A DNA stretch of 64,000 nt, taken from Ligustrum vulgare. Its lineage: Eukaryota > Streptophyta > Magnoliopsida > Lamiales > Oleaceae. Of the stretch, positions 23,301 through 35,300 are shown piece by piece. The translations under genes were made by a program, and so were the position numbers. The notes beneath the pieces were generated by a model. It did not search any database. It had not been told where the DNA came from and saw only the letters and a program-made list of their open reading frames with translations. The DNA lies in NCBI GenBank assembly GCA_963555705.1, contig OY743181.1:31624513-31688512 (forward strand), written 5' to 3'. The stretch's first letter is position 1. Each line of letters starts with the position of its first letter.

Positions 23301-26300
23301 ATATTTTCGTTCATTAAATTTATTTTAAACTATAACACTAATGTGAAAACCAAGTAATCAATCAACAATTAACATGCATCGTGGACTTATAAAATAAAAT
23401 ATGAAAACCCGTGAAATTTATTGCATTTAGAAAACATCATCTCCTATTATATAAATTATGGTACTAACATGTAATTATTTACAAAATTAGGTAAACATGT
23501 TAAACATATGACTAGGTTAACAAATCAAGGAACTTAAATAAAATCTTTAAATATGTAAGTCTACAAAGTTGACTAAAACCGTGCTCTTATACCATTCTAT
23601 AACGCCCCAACCCTCGTGGGCCAAAACGGCACTAAAACTTTTATTTTATAATCCGTAAGTTTATAAATCAACTTATAAATTAATTATATTATATTTCGGA
23701 AAATAGGTTAATAGAAATTTAGGGATGTTTTTTTAAAAAATAATTTCATTAAGTTTAGTTCATTAAAGAGAGAACAACTATTGGTCTATATTCAAAAATA
23801 TAAAAACTTGTCAATGCATTTTTTTAAGCTTAAGTTATGTGTAGCCTAAATGATAAAAAGTTTACCTCCTAAACTATAGGTTCAAGGTTCGAACCAATAC
23901 TTCATATTTAAAGAAAACCTTTTTATTTTTTATTTTTTTTTTGAATTGCGTGAACAGTACCATGCAACATGGCACTGTTCACGTAGATTTGAGTTGCTAA
24001 ACAATACTTCACATATATATAGAAAAAATGGGAGGTCCTATTCTTTTTATGTTTTAAGTATTGATGATTAAAAAAAAATCATTTGGCATAGCAAACAACT
24101 TCATTTTTTAATAAAATTTTAACGGTATGTAAAAGACTCCCTAGCGTACAACATATCCAAAAATCGGCTTCCGTTGACAAGATATGTATTACTAAAACAA
24201 TTTTCAAAGCACCGTTTCGACTCCAGTTGAAAACTAAACTATGCAACTTTACTTAAAGTGACGTAATAGTTCCTAGAAACCTTGGAATGACTTGATTTCA
24301 ACTTTCAAGTTTATATGATAGCTAACTCATTAAGTTATCAAACTTCACTGGTGTCATCCAAAAATTCCTAGTAACGAATGAGATATGGATTTTGAAAGTA
24401 AGGGCAAAAGCTGGGAAACGGAAAGAAAACTTTTACGCATACCTATTTTGAAAAATCCGTGAAAAAATCCGTACAAACTATATAATTCAAAATTAAGTGA
24501 TTCTTGCGCTCATAGAAGGATAATTCAGTGATAAGTGTCACCATGTATTCGGAATTTCATTCTGAGGTCTGTGCTATGAACAGTAACGTCCCGAAGTTGG
24601 CTAGACATTAGTTTCGATACTGTTTTTCTTTTCTTTTACACCTAATTTCAATCCTTAAGTTGCACAAACATTCCTCATAAAATATGTGTCTTTTACTTAA
24701 CAAATTAAACATTCATTATCATGACAAGAAAATCAACCTTAGTGCATAACGATGTGAAAATCCTAATATAGTTTACTCGTTTTATTGTCTTTAAAGGGGG
24801 AAAAAAACTTGACACCATCACGCATCTCCATTGTTCAATCTGCCATCCACGACCCCAAGCCACTAATTCAACCTATAAAAGGGAGTTAACCCATGAGTTG
24901 AAACTCAATAGATGTTAGAGGTGCATTCCATTATCAAATTTGGAAAAACACAACTATAGTTTCATACCATTGCACGTATATGGATTTCTGGCAAAATTCG
25001 AATTTTCTGTAGCATTATCATAACACGTTGAGTCGGAGAAGAATCATTCATCTATGGTAGTGCGGAAGCACCATATCCGAATGTACCATTCTTTCATAAC
25101 ATTTGAGAATTTCATAACTTGGAAAACAAAATAACCACTTGCATCTCTACCTACCTCAATTCAAAAGCTTTGGATATACCAGCTTGGACGGTGAATGCTG
25201 TTTTCCGACGGTGAACCAACTATACAAATCCGATCATCTTACTTGCTTTGAACTTCAAGCTTCATCAAAATGATATTTTTCGTGTGTTTGTGATATATGA
25301 AGCAAAGGAACTTGTACAATGCTTTAGTGGATCCCTAGTATGATGTATATGAATGGATGAAAAGAAGTTGGACAACCATTTCTACACATTTGAGGAGATG
25401 AAACGGGTCTCTTTATGTGATAATTAAAATGTTTTAATGATTTGCTTAAATGGAGATTTATGGAGAGAGATTAAAATGAGGAATAAAGATAGTTTTAAAT
25501 ATATTATCTACAATAATGATTTCAAAATACGTTTTGATGTTACTTTTCATTTGAAAACCTATACATACACACAGCCGTGTGTATTGCTAAAGGAAGAAGG
25601 TGATGGGAATTAATTCAAGAATTTCACCTTTAGCCCTCAAAGTTTCGTTATTAGTAAAGCAATAAAATAAAATTTTACAACATAAGTCCCTAAGAATATC
25701 CATATAAATCCCTTTCAAATCTTTGACATGAAATGAGGCCCTTTTGAAACAATAATGTGAAATTTAATCCTACCTTCTTAGTAATAAAAGAAATAAAACT
25801 TTCCTTAAAAAAAATAAACAAGTATGGTGGCTTGAACCCTGGTTGCTTGTGTAAACCACCATAGTTCTTACTGTATTGCTAAGCAACCCATTATTCATTA
25901 AAAAGTGTAACTAAAATTAATTTAAGGCATATGATAAATTTGTTTAGACTAGCATTGGGCTTTCTTTATCTTATGTGGAACAAACATAATATTTGTTTAT
26001 GGGTTAGGCTCACGATGCTAAATCGTCTCATTTTTAATATACACTAAAAAGGATAAAAGTTTTCGGGTTTCTACATTCCTTACACCTTTAAAATGTAAAA
26101 CGAAAATTGGAAGTTATTTTGGAAACTTACCTGTTGAGATTGTCAAAGGATTGAAACTCGAACTTGCCAAAAAGAACTCGGCTGGGAGAAGAACTATTGT
26201 AGTGTTTCATTGTTAGATAAATGATGTCGGAAAAAAAGGAAAAGATTAGGCTGCGTTCTCTTTGTGTCTCAGTTTCCTGTTTTCATTTTCAAAAATGTTT

Positions 26301-29300
26301 TCTGTTTTCCATTTTCTGTGACTTTTTTCGAAATTGCTGAAAACACGTTTGGTTTGTTATTTCTGAAAACTGTTTTCGAAAATAAAAAGCTGGAAAACGC
26401 GTTCTGTTTAAAATTTTGAAGAAAATTATTTCATATTGTTTGTGAATATAAATGAAATAAAGATGTCATATTTTGAGTTACACAACAAAAATAAATGAAA
26501 TAACCCCTATCACACAATTTGGTTATATCAAAAAAGTTCAAAAATTCATGTTGCCCTTCTAAAGTAATCGTTCCATTTAATACTTTATATAGATACATCC
26601 TTCTAGTAAGCACTCATAACATTTAAAATTTAAGTTTCAATAAAATTTGCAAAAATCAATTTACGTTAATTAATTATGCCCTTACAAAATAAGTGTCTAC
26701 AATACAAAAGTAAAAAAGAAATGTTTAATAATTAAGCACATGATACATCATCAGAAAGATAGTTGAATTTGGAGTTCTACGCAAAAAACAGAGTGCAATT
26801 CGGAGTTGTACATCAAAGTTATACATGTTTGAAGACAATGACCTATAAACCAAATACGAAAAAGACTAAATTGAAAGAAAAGTAAAATTTGTAAACTAAT
26901 GTGCAACAAAATCTGAAGTTGAGGGACTTAAGTTGCAAATAAATTAGGATATTTTCGAAAGAAATTTCAAAATTTGAGGATTAAAATGACAAATTTTGAA
27001 AATCAGGGACCAATAATGTAATTAAAAATGATAAATTTTGACAAATTTCAAAATTTTTTGATTATTTTAATTTTTTTTTTAATTAAGTGGAAAATACGGA
27101 AAACGCGCCTTTTTCGCGTTTTCCACTTACAAGGCAAAAATTTCGGAAAATGCGGAAAACGTGATTTTCACCCATTTCCTTTACAAATTTTAAAAACGTT
27201 TTCGAAATTTTTTTCCGAAAACGGCGCAAGAGAACGCGTTTTCCGCGTTTTCGGAAATGGAAAACGGTAAACGGCTGGAAAACGCCAAAGATAACGCAGC
27301 CTTATTTTCCAAGAATTGAATGATTTACCTAATTGCAGTGTTCTAAAATTTGCTTGTTAAAATTTCTTTTGATTAAATTTAGGGAATTCGATGGAATGTG
27401 TTTTTGCCTTGATAATGATTGAGGAGTTGTAGGTGAACTCGGATTCTACTAAATCCTCGTCTCCCTGTTTTAAGTCAAGATTGGAAGTAATTTGGCCAAA
27501 TCTTGGGCCTATACTCTATGCTTAAGAGGAAAATTGGATTAAGAGAAATTTTGAATTTGATGAAAGGTGTAAAATTCGACTCGATAAAAATGTTGATTTT
27601 TTTAGTTTAAAATCGTTTTTTTTTTTTTACAAAGTCTTATTTTGAATGTTCCGCTAGACGACTCAATGGACGTAAAATAAATTCTAAAATATGTTAGGAA
27701 CGTCGTAACCATCCTAATTTATAAAGTTGCATTTTAAAATTCGGGTCGCTATAACCTCCCCCCACTTAATTAAATTTCATCCTCGAAATTAAACTTGGTT
27801 TCAAAAAAGTGTCGGTACTTGGCTAAGATTTCCTGTTCTCTTTCCCAAGTTACATCTTTACCATATCTACATTAGAAAAATCTTTAATCAATTGTTCCTA
27901 ACTGGTTAAAGCAACTAACAATCCTTTACCTTTCAGACTAGGTGCATCTGCAACATCGGCCTTGCCTGTGTGGCGGTGAATAGTACAGTCATAATCTTTA
28001 ACTAACTCTAACCACCTTTTCTGTCTCATATTCAATTTCTTCTTTTTCACAAACACTACTAGTACTTCCCGAGGCGATAATTTTGGTCGATAAATTTATT
28101 ATCCAGCAGTTCTTGTAGTTTTACCTTCAATTGCAGAAGTTCCTTCAGCGCCATTTTGTAAGGTATTTTAGATATGAGTGCGGCTCCAGGAACCAATTCA
28201 AACTTAAATTCCACCTGTCTATCTGGCGGAAATACTAGGTAGATTTTCTAGAAATACATCCACAAGATTATGCACAACTACTACATCTATAATAGTTAGT
28301 TCAGTTGATTTAACGCAAGAAATGCTTACTCAATGCCCTACCTTTCCTCAGCATCCTTTGTGCTTTCAACGTCGATATGAAATGGGGCATGGTTTTGATT
28401 TTTGTCCCAAAGAAGTAGAATTCAAATTCTCCTGGTTTCAGAAATAGTACCTCTCTCACGATACTTAACCTTAATGTGATTACTACTATGTCAATCCATG
28501 CCTAAAATGATATCAAAATCCTTCATGTCTATTAAATACAAGTTTGCGTCTAAATTCTTTCCATCTATTTCAAACTTAATAGATTTCAACATCATATTGG
28601 TACTAATAGTTTCACCTGAAGGAATACTAACCTCTAAGGCATCATTCACACATTCGCACACATTTATAGTCTTAGCTTGAAAACTAGCAGAAATGAAATA
28701 ATTCATAGCACAAGAATCAATCAAAACTACAGCAAGCATATTAAATACTAATAGGATACTAGTTATCATGCCTGGATTCTGCTCTGCCTCCTTCCAAGTT
28801 AGAGCGAAAACTTGAGCCTTTCCTTTCTTTGCATCTTCTTTACCCTTGAATTCTGGACAATCTCTAGCAAAGTGACCCGATTTTTTTACATCTGTAACAC
28901 ATTCCCTTCCAAGCAGGCATTCCCCATAGTGACGCTTATCACACTTCGGGCATATGAGTTTCTAAGTTCGTCTTTTCATCAATCTTTTCCCATGATCCCC
29001 CTCTGATATCTACCTTTACCCTTATCTTGATTGTCCTATTTCCTTTTCCCTGGTGCCTCTACGGGTTTCTCAGATGTCTTTTCCAGGTTTAAGTGAGAAG
29101 ATATAGCTTGTGCTCGCTCAACCACCTCGACGTAGGTAGTGAGTCCCTAAGGCCATGATCCCTCCAATTTTCGAGGGGTGTATTTTCGAAAGAAGGGGGG
29201 GGGGGTGGTGTGTGCAGAATTGTACTTAAATTTTTTTCTTTAATTTATAATCAATAGAAACCCATGGACAGAGGATCTCATCATGGAATGCATGCAAAAA

Positions 29301-32300
29301 TAAATTAAAAGTAAATGCAAACATAAACCTTACTGTTTTTATATGTTGGTTGAATCTCCTTTCGTTTATGTCATGCATACTCCTCGTGCCTCACATGGTG
29401 ACTTCGATGGTCCTGTTTCCCTAACGGCCTCCTGCCTGGCGGTACTCCCTTTTGACCCCCCTGGACGTCGATATAGATTTGTAAATGATTTGTAAACAGA
29501 AAAGATGTAAAAGAAGATGAAACATGGATGTTTTATTGAAAGAAGGTTTAAGGGCAAATACTGTTAAACTTATTTAATTACAAGTAAAATCCATGAATGG
29601 ATCAACTGTCGTGGAGGTGTTTAGCCTCGAGCTAGAAACATGAGTAAAAAGAAGTTACAAAGAATTTTTTTTTTTTTTAAAATTTCTCCTCCTCTTCAAT
29701 GCTCTAGAACTGTCTTCTTATAGCCTATAAAATTGATTCCATGTGCTTGCTCAATCACTTCGACGTAGGTGGTGAGTCTCTAACCGGACATGATCCCTCC
29801 AACTTCTGGACTTAAACCTCTTTTGAATCTCCTTGCCTTCTTGATATATGTGTCCACTAGATGAGTAGCATATCTAGACAACTGATTGAACTTCATTTCA
29901 TACTCCATCAGAGACGTATTTCTTTTCTTAAGTTCGAGGAATTCTATTTCTTTCTGATCACGGAAAGACCGAGGAAAATATTTTTGTTTTATTAATTCCA
30001 TGAATCCTTCCCAAGTTAGTTCAAGTTGGTGTGCCTCATTCCTGGTGCAATGATATGACTCCACTAATGATCTGCGTCCTTAGCAAGCTAGAACACAGCA
30101 CATGACACTTTCTGGTTGTCCGAGTAGGCTATATGTATAAAGATCTGTTCCAATGCCCTTGGCCATTCCTCTGTAGCTAGGGGTCCCACTCGACCATTGA
30201 ATGTTGGTGGCTTATATCGTCGAAATTGTTCAACAACCATGTTGGTGTTGTTGGTATTGGCCTGTGGATTCTATGTGTTGGGGGCACTACGTGGAGCTAT
30301 TGGGACTTGTTTTCGAGTGAACCCTTGAAGAGTATTTAGGAGATCTTATTAGAGTATTTCTCGCATCGTAGGTAGCAGCTTGGCCTGGGGTAGTTTGGCT
30401 TGTAGCAGCTCGATTCCGAGGAGTTCAGTTTGTTCTACACGACATTTCCTAAATCAAGACAATATTTGTATCAGCATCTGCTTAATTGTACCATTCACCA
30501 TGCTCATTCATGAATAATACAAATCTTGAAAGGAAAAGCGTAGGAGAAACATAGTGGAACTAAAAGCAAATTTTATTATTATCTTAAATCTTCCAAAAGG
30601 AAAACAAAATAATAAAAAGCAATCAATATCCATAAATGGTCTCAGCATTTTCTTTCTATTCTTCAGACAGAGAACCAATAAGATAAATGGTCACAACATT
30701 TTCTTTCTATTCTTCGGGTAGAGAAACAATAAGGTGGCGAGTAGAAGTGTGCCCACTAATAGCGTGACCATCATTCCTCGCCTCTCCATATCGCTAGCAT
30801 CTCCCTGATATGCTCGCTTATGTTATGTCTGAGGATCCACACATACTCTTTAAATCTCTTGTGAACTTCATACGCTTCATTGTTTTTCCCCGAGCTAGAT
30901 TTCCAACAAGTATTTTTCGTACGTACCATCTCACCTACCAATTATGAAAGTAAAGTCCAATGAGACGGGTTACTACATGTTTTAATCTAATTTCGAGGAC
31001 TAACTTATAATTTCTAATAATTTTAAACACTTCTCATCACATGCTCGACTCCTAAATGTAGTAACTCATGAAAAATTTTGTAACATGTATTGGATACAAA
31101 CTTTCAAACATTTCAAATTGCTGGAACTGTAGTAAAATTTCATTCTAATGTAACATTTTATTGTAAACATCAATTTTAGATGCAATCATATAATAAATTC
31201 ATGGTATACAACAAATAATAATTTTCTGAGTGGCGCATCGAGAACGGGTAGCAATCAAATTAAATACTTAACATTTTCCTCTAAATATATACATATATAT
31301 TTTAAATCATAGAATTTTCACAAGTCTATTGAAAAGTAAACCTGCGCTTTGATACAATCCTACAACGCTCAAAATGCTATTAACTCGGAACACTACTAAA
31401 GTCTAAATTTTCTTAAAATAAGTATTTTAAATAAGTGCCAAAATACATAATTTTTTTTTTCCCTAAATCAATAGCAACTATAAACAAAACGAGGAAACAT
31501 CATTTATTGAAGTAGTTTACTCGAATCAAATTGTCAATACCAAGCATAATAAGCGAAGTGCCAATATTTACAAAATACTAAAATTTGGAATTAAATTGAC
31601 AAATGGAAAACAATTACTAGAAATACTTGTTTCAAAAATTATAAATTAAAATGGCATATCATTTTATTCAAATATTGCCACGCTCATTGCCATGCCTCAC
31701 TGAGCTCCTCAACCTGAAGGGTGGAAATATTAGGGGGTGAGCATAGAATACACTCGGTAGAGAAACAACAATCAGTCCAAGTTAATTCCAAATATGAAAT
31801 CAAATTATGAATATCATACCGATAAAATATATTATAGAAATAAATATACTGTGGGACATTCCCCAGAATCCACTTACGATCTCGAACCTTTTTACAGTCC
31901 CTTACAATATGTTATTAGCGCTAAGTAAATTTTGCACCACGAGACAACCCCAAGGATCCACTTACGATCCCAGGACCAATTTACGTTCCCTGGCAACCTT
32001 TTCATATATATCAGCATCAAATCACACATCAAAAATAGCATGGACAAATAACAACAATTGCTTAATGTTGTTGACCTATGATTATTCATATATTTATTTA
32101 TTTGATTATAACAAACAAAATTACTTGTGTTTTCTAACAACTTTCAATTCTTTGGTTTTTCCTATATATCCCAATAAGCATTCAAATGGTCAAATCGTCA
32201 TTCATTGAAGTAAGCGATCAAAAGAGACTCGAAGAAAATAAGAGCATTGAAGATTAAAGTTTAGACTCAATTTATATGTAAATGTATCAACTCATCAATA

Positions 32301-35300
32301 CTTAACAAGTGCATAAAGCTAAAATTATTTTCATAATTCATCACTTGCATAAAAAACATTTTTGATATAAAAATAAAAAATTTACTTATTTCAGTCGACC
32401 GAAATGTAACTAATCTACTGAAAGTTTGATCGACCGAAATGACTATTTTACTCAGTTGAAAGTCCAACGGTTCAAATATTCACAACGGCATACTTCGTTC
32501 GACTGAAATGCCANNNNNNNNNNNNNNNNNNNNNNNNNNNNNNNNNNNNNNNNNNNNNNNNNNNNNNNNNNNNNNNNNNNNNNNNNNNNNNNNNNNNNNN
32601 NNNNNNNNNNNNNNNNNNNNNNNNNNNNNNNNNNNNNNNNNNNNNNNNNNNNNNNNNNNNNNNNNNNNNNNNNNNNNNNNNNNNNNNNNNNNNNNNNNNN
32701 NNNNNNNNNNNNNTGGCTACAATTGCTATGCGGATTGCATCAGTTGGTATAAGAGCTTAGGCTCTAAAAAAATTAAGGTTATATCTTTCTTTTATTCTTG
32801 AGTTTTTATTTAGTTCTTCGCGTTCTTCCAATTCTTGAGTCTTTGATCCAAAAATTATTCCAAAAAAATTCAAAGGTCGTTATTTTATTATTCGTTTGGC
32901 GTCCAAATCAAGTTTCGTTTGTTTTGCTGTTGTCATAGTTGAATTTTCGTGTCCCAAAAAAAATTCGGAAATTCCAGCAAGAAAAACAGTTTAAAAATAA
33001 AATAAAAATCAAGAACTACTTTCTTTAATTAATTATAGTTTGCCGTCAAAAGTGTCAAAATTTCTTTCTTTTTATTCCTTCATTGAGTTTTTAAGTTTCA
33101 AAAAAAAAAAAAAAAAAAAAATTCCTTCTTTGTTATTCGATGATTAAATCATATTATTCTTGAGTTTTCTTGAATTCTTGAAATCTACATAAAAGGATGG
33201 ATGGTGATCCAGGTCTATCTTCAAGACTAGATGTTATGTGGGTGATAAGCTGTGTAGTTTGATTATTGATAGGGAGTATATCTCTAATTTGGCTAGTATA
33301 AACATGGTTGAGAAATTGAGGTTGCCTTTACTATCACATCTTATGCCTTATAGGATGACGTGGTTGAAGGAGTGTGGAGAGTTCAAAGTGACCAAGCAAG
33401 TCCTATTGAATTTTACCCTTGGGAGATGTAGTGATGAAGTGTTATGTGATGTGGTGCCTCTGAAGTCTTGTCTTATGTTGTTGGGTAGGCTATGGAGACA
33501 TAAGAGGAAAGCAATTTATGATGAAGGAAGGAACGGTACAAGCTTCTTAAGGATGGGAAGTCAATCACCCTAGCTAGTTTAACACCAGAACAAGCACTTG
33601 AAGATCAAAAGAAGGTGAAGAAAAAGATTAATCTATTATCTAGATCGAATTATCAATTAAAACTTCTAGAAGAAAATATAATTTGCACAAAAAGGTAAAA
33701 TATAGCTGAATTACAAAAAGTTAGGGAAAGCAAGGCTATGATTAAGTTGCAAGAAGAACTTCAGGATGGAAATGTTGAGGAGGGTTAGTTGAATAGAGAA
33801 GTAAAAATTCAAAATTTGAACATTGAAGTGGAAGATCAAAATGTTAGTAGTGATGAGGAGATGCATGAACATGAGGGTAAAATTATTGAAGAAGAGGAGC
33901 AAGAGCACGGAAATGCGAAATTAGAAGAGGTGGTTGAGTATAAAAATTTGGAAGTGGTGATTGAGCAAGAGTGAAAAAATTGAAAGAGGTGAAGAGGAGC
34001 ATCGTGTTTCGAAAGGAGGAGGTGGAGATGATATGTCAAGAGTATAAGGATCCCTATCTTGTACTTGTTGAAATTAACATCTCCATCCTATTTTGCTTAA
34101 ATCTTTCTTGCAGGTTGAATATACTTGGAGGCTTGAGCCACACCACATATGGACAAGAAAGTTCATATTATGACCCGTTCATGCAATCCAAGTATTGGTC
34201 TACTATTGGTTGATCTTATGTAATGGAGGCAAGAATTTTTCATTTAATCCAGGCGGTGCACTAAAACACCATGAACAAGCTATGATTCGGGACGAATCAT
34301 CCTGAAGGAGGGAATGATGTGTGATCCAGAGCCCGAATACAAGTCTTCAAGCAACAATGGATGAAAGCACATTCTTGGCAACTAAAGAAACAAGTCTCAT
34401 ATTGGAGTCGAGCCGAGAAATCAAATGGATCAATGTCATTCAAGGAGCAGAAATCGAGACTCAATTATAGCCGTAACTGAGTCACTTGCGGTCGTAACTA
34501 ATTCCATGTGTAAAAAGGTTACGACCGTAACAAGGATTCTAACGACCGTAATTCAATTTTTGCTTTACCAGGACAAAATCGCGAATTTTAAGTTTTATTC
34601 CGTTTTAGTTCAATTAGAAGTCTAGTTTTTGGTAACTTTTAATTTCTATCCTTATTGGGGTTTTATCTAGTCATAGTCCTAATGATATTAGGAAATAACT
34701 TTATTGCTCTTCAATTAGATTAGGTTCTTTATTTAGTTTCCTAATTAGAATAGGATTTTATTTCTTGCCAATATAAAGGCTTGTTCTTTGTATTATTTGG
34801 ACACTAACTTTTGAGATAATTATTGTGAGGCTATATTGCTTTCAAACTCTATTTTTTATTGAATAAAATTTGAACTAGCGAGATTAATTTTTATAGTGTT
34901 CAAACTTGGGTGAGATTTATAATTCTTGATTAAGAGGTCAACATATCATATTGATTGTGTTGGTTGCTTAGTTCAATAATTTTGAATCAATCTCTACACT
35001 TTGATTTATTGGATTTCTTGGGTTCGTGTCAATCTTGTGTGGGTTGCGTGGCTACAATTGCTACGTAGTTTGCATCAGCTTGGTAACGGAGGACATAGAT
35101 CACATTGTATTGTTTAATTGAACCTCCTTAAAATATCGTTTGCATCTTCTTCTCCATTTTATTTACTTAAATCGCACTTATTATTGTTGCCAATTCATAT
35201 TGTGATGTAGGACAGAATCGAGGCAAAATTAGACCGAAAAGGTACGTAGCTGAAATTTGCAAATTTGATGCCTGACCTCCGTTTCGGGCTCATAATATAT

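Noticed and set aside
31807..32208. 133-residue plus-strand ORF
   Set aside because: It is antisense within a gypsy LTR, has AT-rich composition, and matches no known family.
32508..32801. ORF through the N run
   Set aside because: Most of its length is undefined bases, so the frame is an artefact of translating Ns.
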